DNA of 45,309 nucleotides from Christensenella sp. UBA4636 (GCA_002405915.1 DHMS01000026.1:1-45309), one strand, 5' to 3'; positions 15,134-23,810 are shown, counted from the first letter of the stretch. Notes: a model not told the origin generated them from the letters alone. Made by a program: numbers and translations.

Positions 15134-15784
15134 ATGTTTTTCGATATATTATTTCAACTTTGCGAAGGTTTCGCGGTAACGCTTGAAATCTTCGCTCTTA
15201 CTCTCTTATTCGCACTTCCGTTGGGACTTGTCGTGGCGTTCGGTTCGATGTCAAAATTTAAGCCGCTTAAAATTCTCGTCAGAGGTTTTGTGTGGATAAT
15301 TCGCGGAACGCCTTTAATGCTTCAGCTTCTAATCGTTTATTACGGTCCGGGGCTTATCGGCTTGCCGTCGATACGCGAGCCTATGGTTGCCGTTATTATT
15401 GCGTTTGCCGTCAATTACGCGTGCTATTTTTCGGAAATTTATCGCGGCGGTATAGAATCGGTGCCTAAGGGACAGTACGAAGCGGGCGCGGTGCTCGGAA
15501 TGACAAAGTGGCAGGTCTTTTCAAAGGTGATTTTTCTGCAAGTCATAAAACGCATACTTGCGCCTATGAGCAACGAGATAATAACGCTCGTAAAAGACAC
15601 TTCTCTCGCTAACACTATAGCCGTTGCCGAGATTATAAGGGTAGCAAAAAACTTTACGGGTCAGTATGCTATAAGCATTGTCGTAACGTTATTGTACGCG
15701 GGCGTTTTCTACCTTGTATTCGTCGGAATTCTCACCGTACTCTTCAACTTTATCGAGAAAAAACTTTCTTACTTCAAGGTGTAA
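15134..15784 (+). CDS. Amino-acid ABC transporter permease (HisM/GlnP family)
   Basis: The 216-residue membrane protein has about five transmembrane helices. It carries the cytosolic EAA loop that docks on the ATPase, here QYEAGAVLGMTKWQVF, followed by KRILAPMSNEIITLVKDTSLA, which is typical of polar amino-acid importers. It begins nine bases after the binding-protein stop, with a weak ribosome-binding site, and is followed three bases later by the ATPase. One permease gene is present, so the channel is probably a homodimer. Confidence 0.95.
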   Translation: MFFDILFQLCEGFAVTLEIFALTLLFALPLGLVVAFGSMSKFKPLKILVRGFVWIIRGTPLMLQLLIVYYGPGLIGLPSIREPMVAVIIAFAVNYACYFSEIYRGGIESVPKGQYEAGAVLGMTKWQVFSKVIFLQVIKRILAPMSNEIITLVKDTSLANTIAVAEIIRVAKNFTGQYAISIVVTLLYAGVFYLVFVGILTVLFNFIEKKLSYFKV

Positions 15785-15787
15785 ATT

Positions 15788-16558
15788 ATGGCGTATCTTA
15801 AAGTAGAAAATTTAAAAAAGAATTTCGGCGCGACAGAGGTGCTGAAAGGCGTGTCGTTCGAAATAAAAAAGGGCGAAGTCGTATCTCTAATCGGCAGCTC
15901 GGGCGGCGGGAAAACGACTACGCTCAGGTGTTTGAACTTTTTAAGCCCCGCGGACTCCGGCAAAATTTTCGTCGACGGCGAGCTTATTTTCGACGGCGAA
16001 AAAGACAAAAAGATTTCGGACGAAAAATTGAGAGATTTAAGGCTCAATTTCGGGCTTGTGTTTCAGTCGTTCAACCTCTTTCCGCAATACACCGCGCAAA
16101 AAAACGTTTCGCTTCCGCTTTCCTTGTTGAACGATAGCAGAAAAAAGGCGGGCAAAGCCCCGCTCTGCGATAACCCGGAAGTTTACGCAAACGAACTTTT
16201 GGCAAAAGTCGGGCTTAGCGGTAAGGAGAACTTCTACCCGCACGAGCTTTCCGGCGGACAGCAACAAAGGGTTGCCATCGCAAGGGCTATGGCGTTAAGC
16301 CCCAAAGTTTTGTGCTTTGACGAGCCTACTTCCGCGCTCGACCCGTTTTTGACGAACGAGGTCGTGAGCGTAATAAAGGAGTTAAAGGAAAAAGGACTTA
16401 CGCTGCTTATCGTAACGCACGACATGGAGTTTGCGAAAAAGGTTTCCGACAGAGTGCTTTTCTTGTCGGGCGGCAAGGTGACTTTCGACGGAACGCCCGA
16501 AGAATTAAGCTCTTCCGTCAATAAGGAAGTCACGGCTTTCGTTTCCGCGTTAGACTAA
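15788..16558 (+). CDS. Amino-acid ABC transporter ATP-binding protein
   Basis: The 256-residue ATPase powers the importer. It shows Walker A as GSSGGGKTT (residues 37-45), a Q-loop (VFQSFNLFPQYTA), the signature LSGGQQQRVAIARA, Walker B LCFDEPTSALDP and the switch His in VTHDM. The family usually has GxSGSGKST; the GGGKTT form here should still bind ATP. It completes the binding protein, permease and ATPase operon and is followed by a bidirectional terminator. Confidence 0.96.
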   Translation: MAYLKVENLKKNFGATEVLKGVSFEIKKGEVVSLIGSSGGGKTTTLRCLNFLSPADSGKIFVDGELIFDGEKDKKISDEKLRDLRLNFGLVFQSFNLFPQYTAQKNVSLPLSLLNDSRKKAGKAPLCDNPEVYANELLAKVGLSGKENFYPHELSGGQQQRVAIARAMALSPKVLCFDEPTSALDPFLTNEVVSVIKELKEKGLTLLIVTHDMEFAKKVSDRVLFLSGGKVTFDGTPEELSSSVNKEVTAFVSALD

Positions 16559-16594
16559 TCGAAAAGCATTTTCAATTTTCATTTTCAACTCAAA

Positions 16595-16636
16595 AAAAAC
16601 ACCGCTTTCAGGAATAAAACCGAGAGCGGTGTTTTT
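16595..16636. terminator. Bidirectional terminator between ABC operon and ade
   Basis: Arms AACACCGCTTTC and GAGAGCGGTGTT pair with one mismatch around a 14-base loop. An A-run before and a T-run after make it work in both directions for the convergent genes. Confidence 0.85.
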
Positions 16637-16639
16637 CAA

Positions 16640-16663
16640 GATAATCGCCTTATAGGCAGACTT
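16640..16663 (-). repeat. 3'-end repeat element, copy 4
   Basis: Read on the minus strand it is AAGTCTGC followed by CTATAAGGCGATTATC. It lies 22 bases beyond the stop codon of the minus-strand adenine deaminase and has the same orientation as that gene. Confidence 0.75.
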
Positions 16664-16685
16664 TTACGGGTTTTAAGCGTTAGTT

Positions 16686-18479
16686 TCAATCTTCTACGAG
16701 CGGTAAAAATTTGAACGTGCGGCAGTCCACTATGCCTCTGTCCGTCAATCTTACTTCCGGCAAGCACGCAAGCGGGATAATAGCCATAGTCATAAACGGA
16801 GAGGGAAGCGCGGAGCCGAGAGCTTTCCAGGCATTTTCAAGCTTGGTTACATCCGCTTCCATTTTTTCGAGCGGTTCTTCGCTCATAAGCCCGGCGACCG
16901 GAAGCTTGACTATCGCGAGAATTTTTCCGCCCTTAACGGCAACCATACCGCCGCCGCATTCAATCAAGGCGTTTGCGGCAATCGCCATATCGGCGTCGTT
17001 CGTGCCGACTACCATAAGGTTGTGTGCGTCGTGCGCAACGGTCTGGGCGAGCGCGCCGTCCTTTATGCCGAAGCCTTTTATAAAGCCTTTACCGACGTTG
17101 CCTGTGTTATGATGACGTTCGAAAACGCAAGCTTTCATTATATCTTTTTCGCCGTCCGCTTTAAGTTCTCCGTTTTGGGCGTTCATCGTAATTATTTTAT
17201 CGAGCGTGCCGACTCTGCCGGGGATAACTTCTATAACGTGAACTTTGTTTTCGCCGTCATGCTTAGCCGGTATAATCAAGTCTTTTTCGGTAATCGGGGC
17301 GAGGTGAACGGTGTGCTTCATCTCTTCGGGGTAGCTGTAATTCTTGGTTGTGAACAAAGCTTTTCCGCCCTTTGCAACGAGTTCGCCGTCGATAAACACT
17401 TCGTCTACCATGCACTTTTCAAGGTCGGTTAAAAGCACCATATCGGCGCATTTTCCGGGCGCAACCGAACCTAATTCATGGTCGAGCCGGAAGCACTGCG
17501 CAACGTTTATCGTTACCATTTGAATTGCCGTAACGGGGTCTATCCCTTCTTCAACGGCTCTGCGGACTATGTGGTCGAGGTGTCCTTCGGCGGTCAAAGT
17601 GTGCGGGTGCGCGTCGTCGGAAACGAGGCAGGCGAAGCGTGAATCTACTTCGTGCGCGGTTATCGCTTTCGCAACTTCCTGCAAGTCTTTCCAAGCCGAG
17701 CCTTCGCGGAGCATCGCGTACATTCCGAGCCGCATTTTTTCAAGCGCGGAAGCCTCGGTAGTCGATTCGTGGCAACATCTCACGCCCGAAGCGATATACG
17801 CGTTGAGCGTTGCGCCCGTGTCGGGTATCGAAAAATGCCCCGTGACGATTTTTCCGCTTTTAAGCGTTTCGTCGACTATCCCGTGCGTGTGTTCGTCGGA
17901 ATTTATTATCCCGGGAAAGTTCATCATTTCGCCCAAGCCCACGCATTCGTCCCAAAGCATCGTTTCGGCAACGTCCGCGGGGTGAATTTCCGAACCCGTG
18001 TCCTCAAAGCCCGCTACGGCGGGGACGCAGGACGGGGTAGTGAGCATGCCTTTTAAAGGCGTGGTTTCAACGTCGTCGAGCATGGCGCGCACGCCTTTTA
18101 AGCCGATAACGTTGCATATCTCGTGCGGGTCGAAAAAGACGCCGGAAGTGCCGTGGGGGATTACGGCTTTGGCGTAGTTTGCGGCGGTTAGCATCGAAGA
18201 TTCGATATGCATATGCCCGTCCATAAACGCCGGCGCAAGGTATTTGCCGCTCCCGTCGATAACGAGCGTTTTCTCGCCTATCGCGTAATCTACGTTGCCG
18301 AGCGCGGCTATTCTGCCTGAGGCTACCGCTACGTCGTAACCCGATAAAATTTCTTTCGTGCATACGTTTACGAGCTTTGCGTTTTTGATTACGAGGTCTG
18401 CTTTTTCTCTGCCCATAGCGACGGCGGAGAGTCTTGCGGAGCAAAGGTGAAGAGGCGTTTTACAGAATTTGTTTATCAT
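16686..18479 (-). CDS. ade: Adenine deaminase
   Basis: The enzyme converts adenine to hypoxanthine and ammonia in purine salvage. The 597-residue protein is an amidohydrolase of the bacterial Ade family. It has the metal-binding motif DGHMHIESSM, FFDPHEICNV, the SDDAH metal Asp region and a full C-terminal domain (from about residue 420, with GFGIKDGALAQTVAHDAHN). Its length is normal for the family. The start is supported by AGGAG eight bases upstream. It lies downstream of the riboflavin transporter gene with a gap of about 130 bases and could be read through from it. Confidence 0.95.
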   Translation of the reverse strand: MINKFCKTPLHLCSARLSAVAMGREKADLVIKNAKLVNVCTKEILSGYDVAVASGRIAALGNVDYAIGEKTLVIDGSGKYLAPAFMDGHMHIESSMLTAANYAKAVIPHGTSGVFFDPHEICNVIGLKGVRAMLDDVETTPLKGMLTTPSCVPAVAGFEDTGSEIHPADVAETMLWDECVGLGEMMNFPGIINSDEHTHGIVDETLKSGKIVTGHFSIPDTGATLNAYIASGVRCCHESTTEASALEKMRLGMYAMLREGSAWKDLQEVAKAITAHEVDSRFACLVSDDAHPHTLTAEGHLDHIVRRAVEEGIDPVTAIQMVTINVAQCFRLDHELGSVAPGKCADMVLLTDLEKCMVDEVFIDGELVAKGGKALFTTKNYSYPEEMKHTVHLAPITEKDLIIPAKHDGENKVHVIEVIPGRVGTLDKIITMNAQNGELKADGEKDIMKACVFERHHNTGNVGKGFIKGFGIKDGALAQTVAHDAHNLMVVGTNDADMAIAANALIECGGGMVAVKGGKILAIVKLPVAGLMSEEPLEKMEADVTKLENAWKALGSALPSPFMTMAIIPLACLPEVRLTDRGIVDCRTFKFLPLVED

Positions 18480-18561
18480 ATCGAACTCCTACAGGGCTTT
18501 CATTCATTATCCCTAAGATTTTTTATTTCGAATTTCTAAATTATTAAGTTTCAAGAAATGC

Positions 18562-18586
18562 CGATAATCGACTTATAGACCGACTT
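18562..18586 (-). repeat. 3'-end repeat element, copy 5
   Basis: Minus-strand AAGTCGGT followed by CTATAAGTCGATTATCG. It lies 22 bases after the stop of the riboflavin transporter gene in the same orientation. Its arms would pair in RNA through G-U wobbles. Confidence 0.75.
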
Positions 18587-18608
18587 TTCGGCTTTTAATA
18601 GATAAAAA

Positions 18609-19244
18609 TCAAAACCTGTCGAACAGTTTATGCACGGACTTATACACTATGAAAGTTACAAGCCCCGTAACGCCGACTTTTATAACGTTGAATAAAACCG
18701 TCCAAGCCATAACTTCCGGGTAGGTGCTTTGGGGTATGTTGTAAAACGGCAAAAGCACAAAGAGATTGAAAGCCCACATGGAAAGAACGAACAACGCGCC
18801 CGAAGCGACAAGGGAAATTATCGCGCCGATTTTGTCCTTTTTTATTTTGTAGATAACGCCCGCGGCAAGCGCGTAAACGATGCCGCTTACGAGGTTTGAT
18901 AAATCGCCGACAAAGCCGGTAGAAGTTCCGCGGAGCAATAGGCACAATCCCACTTTAACGCCGTTCACGATTACGCCCGATATAGGACCGAACATAAAAG
19001 AGGCGATAAGAGCCGGAAAGTCCGACACGTTGAGTTTGAGCCACGCCGTCGCAGGGAAAATCGGAAACTCGATGTAAAGTAAACCCATCGCCGCGGCGGC
19101 AAGCATAGCTATCTTTGCAATGTAGGTTGCGCTTGTGTAAGCCGTTCCGCGCTTTTTGCCTTGCTCGTGCTTTTTAAGAGCCGCGTTTTCGCTTTTCTGC
19201 TCGGTTACTTGTTTTTCTTCTTCGACGAACTGTTTTTTGTCCAT
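18609..19244 (-). CDS. ribU: Riboflavin ECF transporter S component (RibU-like)
   Basis: The 211-residue membrane protein is the substrate-binding S component of an energy-coupling-factor vitamin importer. The start at 19244 follows AAGGAG by eight bases; the open frame extends to 19283 without a ribosome-binding site. After a charged cytosolic N-terminus (residues 1-35), six hydrophobic segments follow, with ECF S-component landmarks: LLYIEFPIFPATAWLKLNVSD, LIASFMFGPISGV and GFVGDLSNLVSG. Control by an FMN riboswitch upstream fixes the ligand as riboflavin or a close relative with good confidence. The shared ECF module genes are not in the window. Confidence 0.93.
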   Translation of the reverse strand: MDKKQFVEEEKQVTEQKSENAALKKHEQGKKRGTAYTSATYIAKIAMLAAAAMGLLYIEFPIFPATAWLKLNVSDFPALIASFMFGPISGVIVNGVKVGLCLLLRGTSTGFVGDLSNLVSGIVYALAAGVIYKIKKDKIGAIISLVASGALFVLSMWAFNLFVLLPFYNIPQSTYPEVMAWTVLFNVIKVGVTGLVTFIVYKSVHKLFDRF

Positions 19245-19317
19245 TGTAACGCTCCTTTTTCGGGGCGTCGTCGCTTTTGTCAAAAGCTTTCAATCAGCGG
19301 CTCTGCCGCTGAAAAAG

Positions 19318-19343
19318 CAAAAAACTCCGTTAAAATAACGGAG
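19318..19343 (-). terminator. Attenuator terminator downstream of the FMN riboswitch
   Basis: Minus-strand arms CTCCGTTA and TAACGGAG with a three-base loop, followed by six T. It lies between the FMN aptamer and ribU, so flavin binding probably causes premature termination. Confidence 0.85.
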
Positions 19344-19365
19344 CGTAGAACAAAAGAATAAAACT

Positions 19366-19479
19366 ATTCTTTTCTCATCCGGACTATACCGTCGGCGCGG
19401 GAATTTCACCCGCTCGGCGCAAAAATGCGTTCATAGGCTGTAACTATCGGTGTGGAATTTCGCCACGCCCCAAAGAATG
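19366..19479 (-). ncRNA. FMN riboswitch (RFN element)
   Basis: Read on the minus strand the conserved blocks appear in order: GGCGAAATTCCACACCGA, AGCC, GGGTGAAATTCCCG, CCGACGGTATAGTCCGGATG and a closing GAGAAAAGAAT. The closing stem P1 pairs ATTCTTT with AAAGAAT. It sits 120 bases upstream of ribU with a terminator between. The 3' strand of P1 can also pair with a downstream ATTCTTTT, giving a candidate alternative helix. Confidence 0.95.
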
Positions 19480-19498
19480 TATTCTGTTTTATATTTTC

Positions 19499-19527
19499 AG
19501 TATACCACCGCTTTGAAAATAAATCAA
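19499..19527 (-). promoter_or_regulatory. Promoter of the ribU transcript
   Basis: Minus-strand TTGATT (19527-19522), 17 bases and TATACT (19504-19499). It starts just upstream of the FMN riboswitch. Confidence 0.75.
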
Positions 19528-19644
19528 GCGTTTTTGAGTAGTCTTTATCGGCGTTTTTAACGATATTATCGTGCTGTTTGCACAAAGTCGAAAAAATCGT
19601 CGAAATGCCGATATTCGTAAAATTTATAAATCGCGTTTTTTTGA

Positions 19645-19673
19645 TTGCAAAAAAAATAAAAATGGTTTACAAT
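19645..19673 (+). promoter_or_regulatory. Promoter of the XRE-type regulator gene
   Basis: TTGCAA (19645-19650), 17 A-rich bases and TACAAT (19668-19673), about 50 bases before the start codon at 19724. Confidence 0.6.
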
Positions 19674-19723
19674 ATATCTACAAAAATTCAAAAAGAAAAC
19701 CAAATACCGAAGGAGGTAAAAAT

Positions 19724-20104
19724 ATGTTCAGATTAAAAGAATTGCGCCTTGCCGCGGGGCTTAAAAGAAGCGAACTCGCGAAAAATCTTCAAATAAACCA
19801 GAATACTCTTGCCAACTACGAGAATGAAACAAGACAGGCTTCTTACGCCACGCTCATTCGTTTGGCAAATTATTTCGATGAAAGTATAGATTATCTTCTC
19901 GGTGCGGACGTAAAGGACCCCGACGCCGCCACGCTCGTTCCGCTTAAATCGTACGTTCTTTCCAAGCAGGAAAAAGCTTTGATAGAAACGTATAGAGACC
20001 TTAATTCGAAAGGTAAAGGGCGTATTGCGGAATATGCCGGAATGCTTAAAGAAAACGAATCTTTCTGCGGCGTTCAGCCCGAAGAAGAGTCGCCCGAGCT
20101 ATAA
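19724..20104 (+). CDS. XRE-family helix-turn-helix regulator
   Basis: The 126-residue protein starts at 19724 behind a perfect AAGGAGG. Residues 1-60 are a Cro/C1-type DNA-binding domain (FRLKELRLAAGLKRSELAKN, then LQINQNTLANYEN as recognition helix region, then YATLIRLANYFDESIDYLLG). The C-terminal 60 residues are helical and acidic, without a peptidase or ligand domain. It stands alone with its own promoter and terminator. The target genes are unknown; a divergent ribU transcript lies upstream, but that is already explained by its riboswitch. Confidence 0.92.
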   Translation: MFRLKELRLAAGLKRSELAKNLQINQNTLANYENETRQASYATLIRLANYFDESIDYLLGADVKDPDAATLVPLKSYVLSKQEKALIETYRDLNSKGKGRIAEYAGMLKENESFCGVQPEEESPEL

Positions 20105-20138
20105 GTATAAAAGTTTTTGACGTAATTTTGTTTTAATG

Positions 20139-20178
20139 CCGACGGTTGTGTGTTTTTGCGCGCGCTCGTCGGTTTTTT
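20139..20178 (+). terminator. Terminator of the XRE regulator gene
   Basis: CCGACG and CGTCGG arms around a long loop, followed by six T. It lies 35 bases after the stop codon. Confidence 0.65.
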
Positions 20179-20215
20179 ACGTTAAAATTCTCGCAACTCT
20201 TTTTGCTAAAACCGA

Positions 20216-20245
20216 TTGACGAAAACTTACGCGGTGTGGTAAAAT
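20216..20245 (+). promoter_or_regulatory. Promoter of the nucleotidyltransferase gene
   Basis: TTGACG (20216-20221), 18 bases and TAAAAT (20240-20245), about 50 bases before the start codon. Confidence 0.6.
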
Positions 20246-20296
20246 AAAAACGTAATCTATTGCCGAAAAATTTTTGCGACAATACGGGAGATACCG

Positions 20297-21058
20297 ATGA
20301 GAGATATTATTTTAGAAAAATTAAAAGAGATAGAAACCCGAGAAAACGTAAAAATTCTGCACTGCGTGGAATCCGGCAGCAGAGCTTGGGGCTTCGCTTC
20401 CCCGGACAGCGATTTTGACGTGCGTTTTATTTACGTTAGAAGCGAAGAATTTTATCTGCGCTTAGACAAAACGCGGGACGTTATCGAATGGCAACTTGAC
20501 GACACACTCGACATAAACGGCTGGGATATTCAAAAGGCGTTAAGGCTTTTGTACACTTCCAACCCTACGCTGTTCGAATGGAATTCTTCGCCGATAGTTT
20601 ATAAAACGACGGAAGAATGGCAGAAAATTTCCGCCGTCATAAACGATTACTTCGTTGCGCGCGCGGGGCTTTATCACTATTTAAGCACGGCGAAAGGCAA
20701 TTACAGAGAGTATCTGAAAGGCGAAACGGTAAAGTTAAAGAAGTACTTTTATGTTTTGCGCCCGCTTTTGGCGTGCAAGTGGATTCTTGCCGAAGGCACG
20801 CCCCCGCCAATGCTTTTCAAGATACTCATGGATAAGTATCTTGACGAAAGTATAAAAGAGGACGTTTTAAGGCTGCTCGATTTAAAAATGAATTTTCCGG
20901 AAATAGCCGAAGGTCCGCGCTTCGACAAAGTCAACGCTTACATAGAAGAGAACATGATAAAAATAGAAGAGCAAACAAAAACGCTCCCCGCTAAGCACGA
21001 AAAAAGTTGGGCAAAGCTAAATGCCCTTTTCGTCGATTTGATAAAAAACGGCGACTGA
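20297..21058 (+). CDS. RlaP-like nucleotidyltransferase
   Basis: The 253-residue protein belongs to the predicted nucleotidyltransferase family that includes YcgL/RlaP (RNA-ligase-associated) proteins. The nucleotide-binding and metal motif is GSRAWGFASPDSDFDVR, with the two Asp of SDFDV as metal ligands. The family segments WDIQKALRLLYTSNPTLFEW and VKLKKYFYVLRPLLAC follow. GGGAGA precedes the start. The family's true substrate is not firmly known; a role in RNA repair has been proposed because some members neighbour RNA ligases, but no ligase gene is in this window. A repeat element lies 12 bases after the stop. Confidence 0.85.
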   Translation: MRDIILEKLKEIETRENVKILHCVESGSRAWGFASPDSDFDVRFIYVRSEEFYLRLDKTRDVIEWQLDDTLDINGWDIQKALRLLYTSNPTLFEWNSSPIVYKTTEEWQKISAVINDYFVARAGLYHYLSTAKGNYREYLKGETVKLKKYFYVLRPLLACKWILAEGTPPPMLFKILMDKYLDESIKEDVLRLLDLKMNFPEIAEGPRFDKVNAYIEENMIKIEEQTKTLPAKHEKSWAKLNALFVDLIKNGD

Positions 21059-21070
21059 CAAAAAGTTCAA

Positions 21071-21095
21071 AAGTCGCGTTATAACGCGATTAACG
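21071..21095 (+). repeat. 3'-end repeat element, copy 6 (variant)
   Basis: AAGTCGCG followed by TTATAACGCGATTAACG, in the orientation of the preceding gene. It is the only copy in which the core changes (CTATAAG to TTATAAC), and it keeps a perfect stem TCGCG/CGCGA by matching changes on both sides. Confidence 0.7.
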
Positions 21096-21150
21096 CGATA
21101 TTTATACAATAAAGTATTATTTAAAACATAAAAATAAAGGAGGCTTTTTT

Positions 21151-22650
21151 ATGGAGGAAGCAATTCAAGTCGATTTATCAGATGAGGGTATCGTAGAGAA
21201 AAAAGATTATTCGTCGTTTGACAATTATACGAAAAAACAAGTGACTTTAATAGGGTATTTACTTGGCATAAAAGAATTTCATTTAATGAGTCCGCCTTTC
21301 GACCAAGAATATTTGGCGAAAATCAAAGGAAAAAAGGAAATAGACGTAATCAGGGCTTTGTCGAGTTTACGGTTGAACTTTTTACATGCGTATGATAAAA
21401 TTTATAGAGAGAAACAAGCCAAAGGACCTTTTGCTCGGTTTGAAGACATGGAACAATTCATTGACGTAGAAGCGTTACAATACTTGAAAGCCCAAGGATT
21501 CGAACCGTTGCAAAGCGGTGTAAAACTCTCGGAATTCACTAAACATATCGCTAATATAAACCAACTGATTGAAGAGAATATCGACTGCATACATAAGTTT
21601 ATTCCGGAATGGATAAAATGGGAATATATAAGAGAATTATTTATTATGCCCGGTTGTGCGGCGGGTCCGAAGGGGTGCAATTATAACAATAAACAAAAAG
21701 CCGAACAAATAAACACAAAAATACATGAAATAAGAAAAGATTTTTATAATAACGTAAATTTTTATCCTTACAGAACTTATTTGAACTGGAACGAAAAGCG
21801 AAGACCGGACGATTACGGGAATATATTGTTTAATGACGGTAAATTTCTAAAATTACTTTATAGCTCTCATTACGATACTTTTACCGCGTCAGAATACGTT
21901 ATAGACGCAAAAGAACATGTGAAGAACGACGTATATGATTTTGTCGAGCAAGCGATAAACGTCGCGATATTCGTAGACTGTGAAAACGTTGACCCTTATC
22001 ATTTTGCCGCAACGCTGAAGAACTTAGACGCGGAAAAAATAGCAAAGATTAAGAAAGTAGTTTTATATGATGACGTTAACACGACTAATGCATGGGATAT
22101 TCTGCAAGATATCTTGAACTTACCCGTCGAACACGAGGAAGTAGAACGTGTAAAAGACGACAAGTCGCTTGTAGACCACGCTTTGAGTATAGGCGTTACA
22201 AAATCGTTTTACGAGGAGCAGACGGAAAGCGTTGTTATTGTTTCGTCCGATTCGGATTTTTGGAGCCTTATCAGGTATCTACCGAAAGTACGCTTTTTCG
22301 TGATGAACGAAACGCGCCGCACGTCCGATACCGTAATAGAAAAACTTGACGCAAACGGTATTGCTCATTGCTATATGGACGAGTTTGCTCAAGACGCTAT
22401 TCAACCTTATAAGAACATCGTTTTGAGAAAAAATTTGCAAGCTGTTTTGGATAATTTTAACAGTAGCGGCATTTTAGAGTTTTTATCCGTCGAAGAAATG
22501 TTGGACGAAATATTCCGTAGGTCATGTATTAGCGGTCATTATAAGCAGATAGAAAAAGAAAAGCAAGATTTTTTCAATAAATATCTGAAAAAGCTTCGAG
22601 TCGTTATCGAAGAACGCGACGGGAAAAATTATTTCAAGTTTGAAATCTAA
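21151..22650 (+). CDS. NYN/PIN-domain protein with uncharacterised N-terminal region
   Basis: The 499-residue protein starts behind AAAGGAGG. Residues 270-400 form a NYN (PIN-like) nuclease domain: VAIFVDCENVDPYHF with metal Asp276, DKSLVDHALSIG with Asp342, and VIVSSDSDFWSLIRYL with Asp367 and Asp369. These acidic residues are the expected metal site of this RNase family. The last 90 residues look like a helical domain that could bind nucleic acid. The first 265 residues match no family I recognise, and include a small Cys/Gly loop (MPGCAAGPKGCNYNN). Its base composition is more AT-rich than its neighbours, which hints at transfer. A role in RNA decay or defence is inference. Confidence 0.8.
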   Translation: MEEAIQVDLSDEGIVEKKDYSSFDNYTKKQVTLIGYLLGIKEFHLMSPPFDQEYLAKIKGKKEIDVIRALSSLRLNFLHAYDKIYREKQAKGPFARFEDMEQFIDVEALQYLKAQGFEPLQSGVKLSEFTKHIANINQLIEENIDCIHKFIPEWIKWEYIRELFIMPGCAAGPKGCNYNNKQKAEQINTKIHEIRKDFYNNVNFYPYRTYLNWNEKRRPDDYGNILFNDGKFLKLLYSSHYDTFTASEYVIDAKEHVKNDVYDFVEQAINVAIFVDCENVDPYHFAATLKNLDAEKIAKIKKVVLYDDVNTTNAWDILQDILNLPVEHEEVERVKDDKSLVDHALSIGVTKSFYEEQTESVVIVSSDSDFWSLIRYLPKVRFFVMNETRRTSDTVIEKLDANGIAHCYMDEFAQDAIQPYKNIVLRKNLQAVLDNFNSSGILEFLSVEEMLDEIFRRSCISGHYKQIEKEKQDFFNKYLKKLRVVIEERDGKNYFKFEI

Positions 22651-22665
22651 TAAGAAACGCGTAAT

Positions 22666-22684
22666 CGCGGCGATTTTCGCCGCG
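22666..22684. terminator. Short GC-rich terminator between convergent genes
   Basis: Perfect eight-base arms CGCGGCGA and TCGCCGCG with a three-base loop, between the stop codons of the NYN gene and the AraC-type regulator gene. TTATTTT follows on the plus strand. Confidence 0.7.
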
Positions 22685-22690
22685 GTTATT

Positions 22691-23659
22691 TTAACTTATA
22701 TCCATTTTTTCGTTCAATGCCGAAAGTGCGGCGGTCAGGAGCGTGAGCGAGGAAGAACGGCTGAGAATAAATTCCGTGCTGCTTTCCTTTTTTGAGATTT
22801 GAGGAACGGAAGAAGCCGCGGGAGCGGGGCGTTTACGGTATTCGTTCGGCGGACAACCGAAATAACGGCGGAAAACTTGCGCCATATACTTTGCGTCGGC
22901 AAAGCCGGAATAGTTTGCGACTTCCGAAACGGTGAGCGAATCGTCCGTTAAAAGGCGGAGAGCCGCTTCGAGCCTAACGTTGTTTAAATACTTTTGAAAC
23001 GTAACGCCTATGTACTTAGTGAAAAATTGCGAAACGTAATTCGCAGAAAGGTTTTCTTCGGCGGCAATGTTTTCGAGCGTTACTTTGTACTGATAATTTT
23101 TGTCTATGTATTCCGCGATTCTCGTAATTCTGCCGATAATTTTTGTGTGTTCGAGATATTCTTGCTCGGTGTAGCGGGTGTAACCGAGATTGCCGAGCAA
23201 AAAGGCGAGTATACCGATAACTTTATTTATAACGATTATCCCTCCGTCCTCGCTTGAAAGAGAAAAGTATTCTATCCCGAGGGCGAGTAATTCTTTTCTT
23301 AATTCGTCCGCTTTTTTTTCGTCTAAAACGGTTGTTACGAGCGTGTCCGAAAAGACGGTGGTTTTTAGTCCCGTAAGATATTCTTGCAAAAAGTTACGCG
23401 AAACCTGAACGATTAAAAACTTTGCGCCCGTGCGCGATTCGGCTAAAATATCATGCACTTGATGCGGGCTTATTAAGGCTATATCTCCGCTTTTTAGCTT
23501 GAATTTTTTTCCTTTTACGGAAATTATAGCGGTATCCGAAATGCAAAGGAGTATTTCGAAAGCGTTGTGCGTATGGAAAGTCCTGTACACGATATCGTTC
23601 ACCAAAATCTTTATATGACGAATTTTTTCAAAAGAAATATGTTCTATTTTTTCGTTCAT
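22691..23659 (-). CDS. AraC-family transcriptional regulator of the xyloside cluster
   Basis: The 322-residue protein has an N-terminal cupin sensor (HTHNAFEILLCIS, then LKSGDIALISPHQVHDI) and a C-terminal double helix-turn-helix from about residue 190: ENLSANYVSQFFTKYIG and VSEVANYSGFADAKYMAQVFRRYFGCPPNEYRK. This is a normal AraC domain. The start follows GGGAGGG. It is divergent from the GH3 gene, with a 31-bp palindrome between them, so it probably activates the xyloside operon when a sugar binds the cupin. The last 50 residues after the DNA-binding domain are an unusual Ser/Ala-rich tail. Confidence 0.93.
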   Translation of the reverse strand: MNEKIEHISFEKIRHIKILVNDIVYRTFHTHNAFEILLCISDTAIISVKGKKFKLKSGDIALISPHQVHDILAESRTGAKFLIVQVSRNFLQEYLTGLKTTVFSDTLVTTVLDEKKADELRKELLALGIEYFSLSSEDGGIIVINKVIGILAFLLGNLGYTRYTEQEYLEHTKIIGRITRIAEYIDKNYQYKVTLENIAAEENLSANYVSQFFTKYIGVTFQKYLNNVRLEAALRLLTDDSLTVSEVANYSGFADAKYMAQVFRRYFGCPPNEYRKRPAPAASSVPQISKKESSTEFILSRSSSLTLLTAALSALNEKMDIS

Positions 23660-23678
23660 CTTTTGCCCTCCCGAGTCT

Positions 23679-23707
23679 ATTTTACACTAAGCGAAAAGAA
23701 AAATCAA
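23679..23707 (-). promoter_or_regulatory. Promoter of the AraC-type regulator
   Basis: Minus-strand TTGATT (23707-23702), 17 bases and TAAAAT (23684-23679), close to the start codon at 23659. Confidence 0.6.
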
Positions 23708-23810
23708 TACCTTTTAAAAACTTTTTTTAAATTCGAAAGAAAATTATACCGCCACCTAAAGATTCGCCTTGAATAGGCATGGCTAAGGTTGTATAATCTT
23801 TGCGTAAAAA

